Assembly: GCA_025059775.1 (NCBI GenBank)
Contig: JANXCW010000015.1
Location: 1 to 38,898 of the forward strand
Length of the DNA stretch: 38,898 nt
Reading direction: 5' to 3'
From: Armatimonadota bacterium
GTDB taxonomy: Bacteria; Sysuimicrobiota; Sysuimicrobiia; Sysuimicrobiales; Sysuimicrobiaceae
In this document: piece by piece, positions 17,002 through 26,319 of the stretch
How the letters are laid out: every line of letters starts with the position of its first letter
Numbering within the stretch: the stretch's first letter is position 1
Position numbers and translations under genes: made by a program
Notes under the pieces: generated by a model
Seen by the model: the letters and a program-made list of their open reading frames with translations, nothing else
The model's database searches: none
Told to the model about the DNA's origin: nothing

Positions 17002-19155
17002 GTGACGCGCCCGCTGGAGCTCCTCGCGGACCTCAACCCCGCGCAGCGGGAGGCGGTCCTGCATGAGGGCGGGCCGCTTTTGATCCTGGCGGGCGCGGGG
17101 AGCGGTAAGACCCGGGTCCTGGCCTACCGGGTGGCCTACCTGATCCGGGGACGCGGGGTACCGCCGGACCGCATCCTCGCGGTGACCTTCACCAACAAGG
17201 CCGCGGGCGAGATGCGGGACCGGATTGCGCAGCTGGTGGGTGGTCGGGTGGCGGAGCACCTCTGGATCGGCACCTTTCACCGGATCTGCGGCCGTCTCCT
17301 GCGACGGTGGGGGGAGCGCATCGGACTCTCCCCGCGCTTTGTGGTCTACGACGAGGAGGACCAGCGGGCCACGGTGCGGGAGGCCCTGCGGCGGCTACAG
17401 CTCGACGAGCGGCGCATCCCCCCCGGCGCGGTGCTCGGGCTCATCTCCGCGGCCAAGAACGAGGGTACGGACCTGCCGGACTACGAACGGCGTGCCACGA
17501 CCTACTTTGAGCAGGTGGTGGCGGCGGTGTGGCGGGAGTACCAGCGGATCCTGGCGGAGCACGACGCCCTGGATTTCGACGATATGCTGGTGGAGACCCT
17601 GCGGCTCTTCGCCACCTGCCCGGACGTGCTGGCGGCCTGCCAGGAGCGGTTTGTGCACATCCTGGTGGACGAGTACCAGGACACCAACCCCGTACAGTTC
17701 CGACTCCTCCGTGCCCTTGCGGCCCGGCACCGGAACCTGTGCGCGGTGGGGGACGTGGACCAGGCCATCTACGGGTGGCGGGGTGCGGACATCCGCAACA
17801 TCCTGGAGTTCGAGCGGGACTTCCCCGATGCCCGGATCATCCCGCTCGAGCAGAACTACCGGTCCACGAAGACCATCCTGGAGGCCGCAGAGCACCTCAT
17901 CCGCCACAACCCCCACCGCTACCCCAAGCGCCTATGGACGGAGAACCCCCCGGGAGAGCCCCTCATCGTGTACGCGGCGAGGGATGAACACGACGAGGCC
18001 CGGTTCGTGGTGGAGGAGGTGCGGGCGCTGCAGGCACGGGGATACCCCCTGCGGGCGTGTGCCATCCTGTACCGGATCAACGCGCAATCGCGGCAGTTCG
18101 AGGAAGCTCTCCTGCGGGCGGGGATCCCCTACCAGGTGGTGGGGGCCCTACGGTTCTACGAGCGGCGGGAGGTGAAGGATCTGCTTGCGTACCTGCGGGT
18201 GCTCACAAACCCGCGGGACGTGCTGAGCCTGCGGCGGATCGCCAACGTCCCCCGCCGGGGTATTGGGGAGGGAACCCTGGCGAGGATTGAAGCAGCCGCG
18301 GAGCGGCTGGGAATCCCGCCCCTGCAGGCCCTGCGGCACCCGGAGGTCCTCACGGCCCTCTCCCCTCAGCTCCGACGGGCGGTGGAGGGGTTCGCGGCGA
18401 CCCTGGAGGCACTCCAGGAGGCTATGCCGCGCTCCACGATTTCGGAGCTCATCTCCCTCGCCATCGAACGGACCGGATACCGGGCGGCCCTGGAAGCGGA
18501 GGGAACAGAAGAGGCCGGTGCGCGCCTGGAGAACCTGCGGGAGCTGGTGACCGTAGCGCAGGAGTTCGAGAGGGCCAGCGGGGAGACCTATGTGGAGGCC
18601 TTTTTGGAGCACGTGGCCCTCATGACGGACGTGGACACCTATGATGAGACCCAGGACCGGGTGACGCTTCTGACCCTCCACGCGGCGAAGGGGCTGGAGT
18701 TCTCCGTGGTGTTCCTGTGCGGGCTGGAGGAGGGGCTTTTCCCCCACAGTCGCTCCCTGGAGGATCCCCGGCAGCTGGAGGAGGAGCGGCGGCTCGCGTA
18801 CGTGGGCATCACCCGGGCCAGGGAGCGCGTGTACCTTACCTATACCCAGCAGCGTACCCTCCTCGGCCGCACTACGGTGAGCGTGCCCTCTCGATTCCTG
18901 GAGGAGCTCCCCAAGCCCTGTGTACGGGAGGTTTCGGCCCCCCTCGCGTGGACGGATGCCTGGTCGAATCCACCGGACCGGGGGGGACCCGACCTCCGGG
19001 TCGGGGAGTGGGTGCGGCACCGCCACTTCGGCCTGGGTCGGGTGGTGGAGATGGAAGGGGAAGGGAGCCGGGCGGTGGTCACCGTCCACTTTCCGGGTCT
19101 CGGGACGAAGCGCCTGGCCCTGGGGTACGCACCGCTGGAGAAGGCCACGGAATAG
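17002..19155 (+). CDS. pcrA: ATP-dependent DNA helicase of the PcrA/UvrD family
   Basis: A 717-residue superfamily 1A 3'-5' helicase for DNA repair and replication restart. Motifs in order: Q-motif LNPAQREAV, Walker A AGAGSGKT at 30-37 (K36), FTNKAAGEM, GTFHRI, the DEXX-box VDEYQDTN with D223-E224, GDVDQAIYGWRGA, EQNYRST, and the late TLHAAKGLEF and YVGITRARE. The C-terminus ends in a compact module with RHFGLGRVVEMEG that matches the PcrA/UvrD Tudor-like domain known to contact RNA polymerase, so a role in transcription-coupled repair is possible. The start is a GTG at 17002 with GGAG upstream. Length is normal. It stands between the purine unit and the ABC importer. Confidence 0.95.
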   Translation: MTRPLELLADLNPAQREAVLHEGGPLLILAGAGSGKTRVLAYRVAYLIRGRGVPPDRILAVTFTNKAAGEMRDRIAQLVGGRVAEHLWIGTFHRICGRLLRRWGERIGLSPRFVVYDEEDQRATVREALRRLQLDERRIPPGAVLGLISAAKNEGTDLPDYERRATTYFEQVVAAVWREYQRILAEHDALDFDDMLVETLRLFATCPDVLAACQERFVHILVDEYQDTNPVQFRLLRALAARHRNLCAVGDVDQAIYGWRGADIRNILEFERDFPDARIIPLEQNYRSTKTILEAAEHLIRHNPHRYPKRLWTENPPGEPLIVYAARDEHDEARFVVEEVRALQARGYPLRACAILYRINAQSRQFEEALLRAGIPYQVVGALRFYERREVKDLLAYLRVLTNPRDVLSLRRIANVPRRGIGEGTLARIEAAAERLGIPPLQALRHPEVLTALSPQLRRAVEGFAATLEALQEAMPRSTISELISLAIERTGYRAALEAEGTEEAGARLENLRELVTVAQEFERASGETYVEAFLEHVALMTDVDTYDETQDRVTLLTLHAAKGLEFSVVFLCGLEEGLFPHSRSLEDPRQLEEERRLAYVGITRARERVYLTYTQQRTLLGRTTVSVPSRFLEELPKPCVREVSAPLAWTDAWSNPPDRGGPDLRVGEWVRHRHFGLGRVVEMEGEGSRAVVTVHFPGLGTKRLALGYAPLEKATE

Positions 19156-19203
19156 AATGGGAAAGGTGGGCCGGACGCACCTGTGATCCAAGGGGGGAAG
19201 CGC

Positions 19204-21681
19204 ATGCGGGCCAAGAAGAGGTACGGAATCCTGGGGTTCCTCCTGGCTCTTGCCGCCTTTGCCTTCCCCGCGCACACCGCGGCCCAGGGACAGCGGGTGG
19301 GGGCGTGGGTGGACGCGGTGGTGGCGGTGGAGGAGCCGAGCGAGGCGGCCGCGGTGCGCCGCATGGAGGCCGGAGACCTCCACGCGTGGTTCAGCGAGAC
19401 GGCCATCCCGGAGATCGCCAACCGGATCCGTCAGAGCCGGGCCCTCGTCTCCACCACGAGCTACGGTCTCTACCACGAACTCACCTTCAACCCCGTGGGG
19501 CCTGTCTTTCCGGGTACGAACCGCCTCAACCCCTTCGCGGTTCCCCGTATCCGGGAGGCGATGAACTGGCTCGTGGACCGGCGGTACATCGCCCAGGAGC
19601 TCATGGGAGGGCTCGGCGAGCCCCGCTACCTCCCCATCAGCCGGGCATTCCCCGACTACGCCCGGGTCGCGGAGGTCGCCCGGCGGCTGGAGATCCGGTA
19701 CGCGCACAACCCGGAGCGCGCCCGGTCCCTGATTGCCGAGGAGATGCAGAAACTGGGAGCCACCCTGGTGGGCGGAAAGTGGCACTTCCGGGGGGCCCCC
19801 GTGGTCCTCATCTTCCTCATCCGTATCGAGGACGAGCGCCGGCAGATCGGGGATTACGTGGCGGGACTGCTGGAGCAGGTGGGGTTCACCGTAGAGCGAC
19901 GGTACGGCCGGGCCCCGGAGCTCAGCCCCATCTGGAGCACGGGGGATCCCGCGGCGGGACGCTGGCACCTCTACACGGGCGGGTGGATCAGCACGGTGAT
20001 CGACCGGGACCAGGTGGACGTCTTCGATTTCTTCTACACCCGGCGTGGCCTTCCGAGCCCGCTCTGGCAGGCGTACCAGCCGAGCCCTGAATTCGACCGA
20101 CTTGCGGAGCGGCTCGCGCAGCGCCGGTTCCGTTCCGCACAGGAGCGCAACCGGTTGCTTGCCCGGGCCCTGGAGCTGGCCCTGCAGGACTCCGTACGGG
20201 TGTGGCTGGTGGATCGGCTTCCCGTCCTGGCCTGGCGGGCGGAGGTGGGGGTGGTGAGTGACCTCGCGGGGGGACTGGCGGGATCGTACCTGTGGCCTTA
20301 CACCCTCCGCTACCGGGATCGCTCCGGCGGCGTGGTGCGCGTCGGGCTACGGAGCATCCTGGCGGAGCCGTGGAACCCCGTGGGCGGTTCCAACTGGATC
20401 TTCGACACCACCCTGATCCGGGCCACCCAGGACTACCCCTTCCTCCCGGACCCCTACACGGGGCTGCCCCAGCCGCAGCGGGTCGAGAGGGTGGAGGTCA
20501 CGGTCCAGCAGGGGCTGCCGGTCACCAAGAGCGCGGACTGGCTGGAGTTGAAGTTCGCGCCCCAGATCCGGGTTCCGGAGGATGCCATCATCGGTTGGGA
20601 CTCCCGGGAGCAGCGGTTCGTGACGGTTCGGGAGCGGTACCCCCAGGGACTGACCGCGACCCGGAGGAGCGTGATCCACTTCGAGCGGGATCTCTTCCGG
20701 AAGGTGCAGTGGCACGACGGCAACCGCCTGAGCCTGGGCGATATCCTGCTCGCCTGGATCCTGACCTTCGAGCGGGCGGAGGAGGGAAGCCCGCTCTTTG
20801 ACCGCTCGTACCTTCCCGCCTTCCGGTCCTTCGTGGAGACCTTCCGGGGGTTCCGCATCGTGCAGGAGGATCCCCTCGTGGTAGAGTACTACAGCACGGA
20901 CTGGACCCTGGAAGCGGAGCTCATGACCTCCGCGGGGGCCTTCTGGCCGGTGTACGGCTTCGGACCCGGCCCCTGGCACACCGTGGCCCTGGGGATCCGG
21001 GCGGAGACGAACGGCCGGGCTGCCTTCACGGCCGCGAAGGCCACGGAGAAGCGGGTGGAACGGCTCAACTACGTGGCCGGCCCCACCCTGGCCATCCTCG
21101 ACGAGGAGCTCCGGGCCGCACGGGCGGAGAACTACATCCCCTTCGAGCGGGCCCTGCGCCGCTGGATTTCCCCGGAGGAGGCGCGGCAGCGGTGGCGGCT
21201 GCTGGCAGCTTGGCGGGCTGGCCGCGGCCACTACTGGGTGGGGATGGGCCCGTTCCTGCTGCAGCGGGTCTCTCCCGTGGAGAAGATCGTGGAGCTGAGA
21301 CGGTTCGGCCGGTTTCCGGATCCCTCCACCAAGTGGCTGCGGTTCGGGGAGCCCCGGATCGCTGCCGCATCCCTGACCGGCCCCCGCACCGTGCGGACCG
21401 GACAGGAGGCCGCCTTCGAGGTGCGCATCACCCACCGCGGCAGGCCCTATCCGCCCGGGGACATCGCGGAGGTGCGGTACCTGCTGTTCGATGCCCGCAA
21501 CGAGCTCGCGGGCAGCGGCCGTGCGCAGCGTCTCGGAGAGAGATGGCAGGTGGTCCTCTCCCCGCAGGTGACCGCGCGCCTGAGACCCGGCTCCGCACGG
21601 CTTGAGGTCATCGTGGTCTCCCGGGTGGTGAGCATTCCGGGCTTCGCCTCCGTGACCTTCACGGTCCTGCCCCCGCAGTAG
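19204..21681 (+). CDS. peptide-type ABC transporter substrate-binding protein with permuted lobes
   Basis: An 825-residue exported protein of the SBP_bac_5 (DppA/OppA) group. MRAKK plus a hydrophobic stretch and AHTAAQ (about 25-30) form a signal peptide. Residues about 35-370 match the second half of a normal DppA: a strand and helix then MEAGDL, RIREAMNWLVDRRYIAQ near 115-130, NPERARSLIAEEM, GLLEQVGF, then the terminal helix. Residues about 377-715 match the first half: VVRVGLRSI at 377-385, KVQWHDGNRLSLGD near 500-513 and GMGPFLLQ near 680-687. A beta-rich tail of about 100 residues ends the chain. The halves are therefore in swapped order. The ATG at 19204 has AAGGGGGG upstream, and permeases and ATPases follow. 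Peptides are the likely cargo but are not proven. Confidence 0.85.
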   Translation: MRAKKRYGILGFLLALAAFAFPAHTAAQGQRVGAWVDAVVAVEEPSEAAAVRRMEAGDLHAWFSETAIPEIANRIRQSRALVSTTSYGLYHELTFNPVGPVFPGTNRLNPFAVPRIREAMNWLVDRRYIAQELMGGLGEPRYLPISRAFPDYARVAEVARRLEIRYAHNPERARSLIAEEMQKLGATLVGGKWHFRGAPVVLIFLIRIEDERRQIGDYVAGLLEQVGFTVERRYGRAPELSPIWSTGDPAAGRWHLYTGGWISTVIDRDQVDVFDFFYTRRGLPSPLWQAYQPSPEFDRLAERLAQRRFRSAQERNRLLARALELALQDSVRVWLVDRLPVLAWRAEVGVVSDLAGGLAGSYLWPYTLRYRDRSGGVVRVGLRSILAEPWNPVGGSNWIFDTTLIRATQDYPFLPDPYTGLPQPQRVERVEVTVQQGLPVTKSADWLELKFAPQIRVPEDAIIGWDSREQRFVTVRERYPQGLTATRRSVIHFERDLFRKVQWHDGNRLSLGDILLAWILTFERAEEGSPLFDRSYLPAFRSFVETFRGFRIVQEDPLVVEYYSTDWTLEAELMTSAGAFWPVYGFGPGPWHTVALGIRAETNGRAAFTAAKATEKRVERLNYVAGPTLAILDEELRAARAENYIPFERALRRWISPEEARQRWRLLAAWRAGRGHYWVGMGPFLLQRVSPVEKIVELRRFGRFPDPSTKWLRFGEPRIAAASLTGPRTVRTGQEAAFEVRITHRGRPYPPGDIAEVRYLLFDARNELAGSGRAQRLGERWQVVLSPQVTARLRPGSARLEVIVVSRVVSIPGFASVTFTVLPPQ

Positions 21682-21686
21682 CCGTC

Positions 21687-22793
21687 GTGGCCCGAGCCGC
21701 CTCCCTGGCCCTGCCCCGCCCCCGGACGACCTCCACCCTGGTCCGGGTTGTCACCTACACCGTGACCCGGGGGATGGCCCTGTTCTGTACCACCGCGGTA
21801 GGCATCTACCTCACCATCCTGGTGGCCAACATGGGCGGGTACGTGGACCAGATCAAGCGCTCGGAGATCCGGGAGCAGGTGGCCCTCACGGCATCCCTGA
21901 ACGAGCAGATCCGCCGGCTGCCCCCGGAAGTGCGGGAGCGGGTGGTGGCGGAGATGATCCGGGTGGAGGAGCAGCGCCTGGGGCTCGATCGCCCCTTCCT
22001 CGTACGGTCCGTGGCGTATCTCCGGGATGCGCTCCTGTTGCGGCTGGGATTTGCGGAGCGCATGACCAGCGACACGGGCTCCAGGCTGGTGCGCCAGATC
22101 CTCCTGGACCGCCTCGGCCCCACCCTTCTCCTGTTCGCCACCACACAGATCCTGCTCTTCTTCGCCTCCGTGAGCGCGGCCCTGAGCCTCTCCCGACGGT
22201 ACGGCAGCCTGCCGGACCGTTTGGTGATCGCCCTGGCCCCCCTCTCCACCCCGCCCGCCTGGTTCTACGGGATCTTCCTCATCCTGATCTTCGCCGCATG
22301 GCTGCGGTGGCTTCCCTTCGGCGGTATGGTGGAAGCCCCCCCACCGGAGGGGAAGCTCGCGTATGCCGCGAGCGTCCTCCGGCACATGGTCCTGCCCGTG
22401 GCGGCCATCACCCTCACCTCCCTGCCGCTCGCCGTCTACTCCTGGCGCACCTTCTTCCTGCTGTTCAGCAGCGAGGACTACGTGGAGCTGGCGCGGGCAA
22501 AGGGGCTTCCGGACGCTCTGCTGGAGCGGCGGTACATCCTCCGCCCCGCCCTCCCTACCCTCCTCACCAGTTTCGCCCTGGGCCTCATCGGGGCATGGAC
22601 CGGGGCCATCGTGCTGGAGACGGTGTTCAACTGGCCGGGCCTGGGTCGTACCCTCTACCAGGCAGTGGGACTCGCGGACACCCCCGTGATCGTGGGCGCC
22701 ACCATCCTGTACGCGTACCTGCTGGCCATCACCGTCTTCCTGCTGGACGTGGCCTACGCCATCGTGGATCCCCGGGTGCGGATAGGGGGATAG
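21687..22793 (+). CDS. ABC transporter permease, DppB-like
   Basis: A 368-residue inner-membrane permease of the binding-protein-dependent peptide/nickel group. The first helix lies at about 28-48 and is followed by a polar segment of about 100 residues; the remaining five helices occupy 150-360. The ATPase-docking EAA-like loop is YVELARAKGLPDALLERRY near 263-281, and the end ETVFNWPGLGRTLYQAV is characteristic of DppB. The start is a GTG five bases after the binding-protein stop. The polar segment after helix 1 is longer than usual and helical. It should pair with the DppC-like protein encoded next. Confidence 0.92.
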   Translation: MARAASLALPRPRTTSTLVRVVTYTVTRGMALFCTTAVGIYLTILVANMGGYVDQIKRSEIREQVALTASLNEQIRRLPPEVRERVVAEMIRVEEQRLGLDRPFLVRSVAYLRDALLLRLGFAERMTSDTGSRLVRQILLDRLGPTLLLFATTQILLFFASVSAALSLSRRYGSLPDRLVIALAPLSTPPAWFYGIFLILIFAAWLRWLPFGGMVEAPPPEGKLAYAASVLRHMVLPVAAITLTSLPLAVYSWRTFFLLFSSEDYVELARAKGLPDALLERRYILRPALPTLLTSFALGLIGAWTGAIVLETVFNWPGLGRTLYQAVGLADTPVIVGATILYAYLLAITVFLLDVAYAIVDPRVRIGG

Positions 22794-22797
22794 GGGG

Positions 22798-24120
22798 ATG
22801 CGGCGGGTGTTCGGGGAGCTGGTGCGGTACCGGTCCGCGGTGGCGGGCCTCGTCATCATCGGCTTTTTCGTGATCCTCTCCGTGTACGCGGTGGTAGCCG
22901 TCCCCTACCCGGAGGCCATCCGGCTGTGGCGGGGCGGGGAGGAGGTGTGGCAGTACAACCCCCGCAACGCCCGACCCGAATGGGTGAACTGGTTCCTGCG
23001 GGAGGACCTGCCCCGCACCCTGGTGGTGGAGGGCACAAGCGCTATCTGGTCCGTGCGGCGGTTGGCGGGAGGCGTCCGGGAGGTGGTGGGCGCGCTTTCG
23101 TTCACCTACCCGTACCGGCGCCCTCCCAGCGAGCTCGCGGTTTTCCTCCAGGCCCGCCATCGGGAGAGGGCACCGCAGGTGGAGCTGAGCTGGGTCCCAC
23201 CGGACGGAGTGGAGATCCGGATCGCGGAGTTCGCCGTCCGCGGGCGGGACGTCTACCGTCTCAGCACCGACCAACGGCTCCAGCAGGAGCTTGGAGGGCG
23301 CCCGGAGGTGATCCTGTTCTCCTCTCCGGACCGCCCGGAGGAGGCGGTGCCAGGGCGGTATGCGCTCCAGGTGCGGGGGTACCTCTTCGAACCCGACTCG
23401 GAAGTCGAGGTGCGGCTGGTAGCGTACGGGGAGGTGCACGGGGTTGCGGGCACGGACCACCTACGGCGGGACCTCAGCCTTGCGCTTCTGTGGGGAACGC
23501 CCGTGGCCATGGCGTTCGGGCTGGTGGCGTCCGTGGGCAGCAGCGTGAGCACCCTGGTGATCGCGGCCCTGGGCGCGTGGTACGGCGGGTGGGTGGACGG
23601 CCTCATCCAGCGCATCACCGAGGTGAACCTCATCCTGCCCGGGCTGCCCATCCTCATCATGGTGGCCACCCTGTACTCCCGGAGTCTGTGGGTCATCGTG
23701 GGGGTGGTGATCCTGCTGGGGATCTTCGGAGGCGGGATCAAAACCTACCGGGCCCTGTTTTTACAGGTCAAAGAGGCACCCTACGTCGAGGCGGCCCGGG
23801 CATACGGGGCCAGGGGGATGCGCATCGTGTTTCTGTACATGGTGCCCCGGGCGGTTCCTGTCCTGGTGCCGCAGTTCGTCACCCTCATCCCGGGATTCGT
23901 GTTCCTGGAAGCCACCCTGAGCGTGCTGGGACTCGGGGATCCGCTTTTGCCCACCTGGGGGAAGGTGATCGAAGACGCGTACCGGGCGGGTGCCCTCTAC
24001 GTGGGGCAGTACTACTGGGTGCTGGAGCCCGCGGTTCTGCTCATGCTGGCCGGTTTGGGGTTCACGCTGTTGGGCTTTGCCCTGGATCGGGTGTTCAACC
24101 CGCGTCTGCGGGAGCTGTAG
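22798..24120 (+). CDS. ABC transporter permease, DppC-like, with large extracytoplasmic insert
   Basis: A 440-residue permease, well above the roughly 280-310 residues usual for DppC. The first helix is at about 14-36. The conserved GTDHLRRDLSLALLWGTP, which normally follows within about 40 residues, starts only near 219. The intervening 180 residues look like a soluble beta-rich domain facing outward. The core then follows normally, with the docking loop YVEAARAYGARGMRIVF near 327-343 and SVLGLGDPLLPTWGKVI near 376-392. The ATG has GGGGG just before it, four bases after the DppB-like stop. The insert probably touches the binding protein, which is itself unusual. Confidence 0.92.
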   Translation: MRRVFGELVRYRSAVAGLVIIGFFVILSVYAVVAVPYPEAIRLWRGGEEVWQYNPRNARPEWVNWFLREDLPRTLVVEGTSAIWSVRRLAGGVREVVGALSFTYPYRRPPSELAVFLQARHRERAPQVELSWVPPDGVEIRIAEFAVRGRDVYRLSTDQRLQQELGGRPEVILFSSPDRPEEAVPGRYALQVRGYLFEPDSEVEVRLVAYGEVHGVAGTDHLRRDLSLALLWGTPVAMAFGLVASVGSSVSTLVIAALGAWYGGWVDGLIQRITEVNLILPGLPILIMVATLYSRSLWVIVGVVILLGIFGGGIKTYRALFLQVKEAPYVEAARAYGARGMRIVFLYMVPRAVPVLVPQFVTLIPGFVFLEATLSVLGLGDPLLPTWGKVIEDAYRAGALYVGQYYWVLEPAVLLMLAGLGFTLLGFALDRVFNPRLREL

Positions 24121-24121
24121 C

Positions 24122-25087
24122 ATGCTGCGGGTGGAGGATCTGCGCCTGTATTTCCGCACCGCCCAGGGTCCCGTGCAGGCCGTGGACGGGGTGGAGATGG
24201 TGCTGCAGCGGGGACGGACCCTGGTGGTGGTGGGGGAGAGCGGGTGCGGGAAGAGCTCCCTGGCGCGGGCCATTCTCAGGCTGCTGCCCCGCAACGTGCA
24301 CACCTACTCGGGCCGGGTATACCTGGACGGGCTGGAACTGCTGCAGATGCCGGAGGAGCGATTTCGGCGGGAGGTGCGGTGGCGTCGGGTGAGCCTGGTG
24401 CCACAGGCGGCTGCCACCGCCCTCAACCCCGTGCTCCGGGCGGGGGATCAGGTGGCGGAACCCCTGTTCGTCCACGGACGAGCGAAAACGCCGGCGGAGG
24501 CGCGGCCCCTGGTGGAGGAGGCCTTCCAGCTGGTGGGCCTGCCCCTGGATTTCGTGGACCGCTATCCTTTCGAGCTCAGCGGCGGCATGCGGCAGCGGGT
24601 TGCCCTGGCGCAGGCCCTGGTGCTCCGTCCGGAGCTGGTGATCCTCGACGAACCCACCAGCGCCCTGGATGTGCTCACCCAGGCGAGCCTGATGAACCTC
24701 CTGAAAATCATCAAGCGGGAGCTGGGAACGAGTTTCCTCCTCATCACCCACGATCTTGCCAACGCCAGCGAGCTGGCGGACGAGGTGGCGGTGATGTACG
24801 CGGGGCAGGTGGTGGAGCGATGCTCCGCCCGGGCTTTCTTCACCGGCCCCCTCCACCCGTACGCCCGGGCCCTGCTCGGAAGCGTGCCCGTCCTGCGGGA
24901 GGATCGGCCTATTGAGCCTATCCCGGGCCGACCGCCCAGCCTCATCCGACCGCCCACGGGCTGCCGGTTCGCGGACCGCTGCCCCGCCCGCTTCGACCGG
25001 TGTTTCCTGGAACCGCCTTCCTTCCAGGTGAGCGGCGACCGATGGGTAAAATGCTGGCTGTGGGCGGAGGAGCCCCGCGATGGATGA
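24122..25087 (+). CDS. peptide-type ABC transporter ATPase, DppD-like
   Basis: A 321-residue cytoplasmic ATPase energising the importer. Walker A is GESGCGKS with K44, the ABC signature is LSGGMRQR at 152-159, and Walker B with the D-loop is LVILDEPTSALD near 170-181. The C-terminal oligopeptide extension carries CRFADRCPARFDRC, the cysteine cluster that binds an iron-sulfur cluster in some DppD/OppD-type ATPases. The ATG lies one base after the permease stop. It overlaps the second ATPase gene by eight bases and is expected to form a heterodimer with it. Confidence 0.95.
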   Translation: MLRVEDLRLYFRTAQGPVQAVDGVEMVLQRGRTLVVVGESGCGKSSLARAILRLLPRNVHTYSGRVYLDGLELLQMPEERFRREVRWRRVSLVPQAAATALNPVLRAGDQVAEPLFVHGRAKTPAEARPLVEEAFQLVGLPLDFVDRYPFELSGGMRQRVALAQALVLRPELVILDEPTSALDVLTQASLMNLLKIIKRELGTSFLLITHDLANASELADEVAVMYAGQVVERCSARAFFTGPLHPYARALLGSVPVLREDRPIEPIPGRPPSLIRPPTGCRFADRCPARFDRCFLEPPSFQVSGDRWVKCWLWAEEPRDG

Positions 25088-26081
25088 GGTGCTGCTGCAG
25101 GTGCAGGACCTGCACACCTGGTTCGAGCTGCGGCGGTGGGGGTTCGTGCACGTGGGATGGGTGCGGGCCGTGGACGGGGTGAGCTTTGCCCTACGGCGGG
25201 GAGAGGCGGTGGCGGTGGTGGGGGAGAGCGGGTGCGGGAAGAGTACCCTCGCGAGGACCCTGCTGGGACTTGTACCGCCCATCCGGGGGGAGATCCTGTT
25301 TGAGGGAAGGCCGCTTTACGCGGACCTGGCCGCGGCGCGGTCCCGGATGGGCTACGTGCAGCAGGATCCCTACGGGGCCCTGGCACCCTTCATGACCGTG
25401 CGGCGCATCCTGGAAGAGCCCCTCCGCATCCACCGCGTTCCCCCAGGAGATCGGATCCACCGAATCCGGTCCGTGCTGGAGGAGGTGGGACTCGTTCCCG
25501 CGGAGGAGTTCTTGCCCCGCTATCCCCACATGCTGAGCGGCGGACAGCAGCAGCGGCTGGTGATTGCCCGGGCCATGATCCTGGGCCCCAAACTCCTGAT
25601 CGCGGACGAACCGGTCTCCATGCTGGACGCCTCCGTGCGGGTGGAGATCCTGCAGCTGTTGCGGGGATTGCAGCACACGCACCGGCTCACCATCCTCTAC
25701 ATCACCCACGACCTCTCCACGGTGCGGTACTTCTGCGAGCGGGTCTTCGTGATGTACGCGGGTCGCGTCGTGGAGCAGGCCCCGGTCCGGGAGCTCCTCC
25801 GAAACCCCCGGCACCCGTATACCCAGGCGCTGCTTGCCGCCCTTCCGGAGCCGGACCCGGAGAACGCCACCCGCCTGCGCCCGGTCCCGCCTGGGGAACC
25901 CCCAAGCCTCCTGAGGCCTCCCTCCGGATGCCGGTTCCACCCCCGCTGTCCGGTTCGGATCCCGGGGGTGTGCGATCGGGAAGTCCCACCTGAGTTCGAG
26001 GCCTCTCCTGGACACCTCGCGAGCTGCTGGCTGCTGAGCGGGGAGAGACAGCTCGAGCCGGCCCTCCAAAGCGACCCGTGA
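25080..26081 (+). CDS. peptide-type ABC transporter ATPase, DppF-like
   Basis: A 333-residue partner ATPase. Walker A is GESGCGKST at 48-56, the signature is LSGGQQQR near 154-161 and Walker B is LLIADEPVSMLD near 172-183. The C-terminal CRFHPRCPVRIPGVCDRE again shows a cysteine-rich oligopeptide-transporter extension. Inside the N-terminal strand region there is a WGFVHVGWV stretch before AVDGVSF, slightly longer than average. Its ATG overlaps the DppD-like gene and its stop overlaps the GTG of a tiny membrane-protein gene, so five or six genes make one importer unit. Confidence 0.95.
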   Translation: MDEVLLQVQDLHTWFELRRWGFVHVGWVRAVDGVSFALRRGEAVAVVGESGCGKSTLARTLLGLVPPIRGEILFEGRPLYADLAAARSRMGYVQQDPYGALAPFMTVRRILEEPLRIHRVPPGDRIHRIRSVLEEVGLVPAEEFLPRYPHMLSGGQQQRLVIARAMILGPKLLIADEPVSMLDASVRVEILQLLRGLQHTHRLTILYITHDLSTVRYFCERVFVMYAGRVVEQAPVRELLRNPRHPYTQALLAALPEPDPENATRLRPVPPGEPPSLLRPPSGCRFHPRCPVRIPGVCDREVPPEFEASPGHLASCWLLSGERQLEPALQSDP

Positions 26082-26272
26082 GCCGCTCCCGGTGGCTTGT
26101 GATCCTCGGCCTGGGGATCCTGCTCGCCTCCTGGACTTACCTCTTCTTCACCACCCTCCGGATGCTCCCCCCTAGCTTCCTCTCCCTCGTGGCCTACGCG
26201 GCTTCCCTCGTCGGGTTCCTCCTGGGCCTGGCGGGCCTTGCGGAGTGCGTGCGCACCCGCCAGCTCCCCTAG
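26078..26272 (+). CDS. small two-helix membrane protein at the end of the importer operon
   Basis: A 64-residue protein with hydrophobic segments at about 6-27 and 33-56, separated by a short RMLPPSF turn and followed by a short basic tail. The GTG start overlaps the stop of the DppF-like gene (GTGA), which supports translation. No family is recognisable. By position it may help assemble or tune the transporter, but this is inference only; it could also be an unrelated small membrane protein. Confidence 0.7.
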   Translation: MSRSRWLVILGLGILLASWTYLFFTTLRMLPPSFLSLVAYAASLVGFLLGLAGLAECVRTRQLP

Positions 26273-26319
26273 CCATAGACGTTGGCCCAGAGCTCTAGGG
26301 GACGGTCTTGCTCAGGGTC

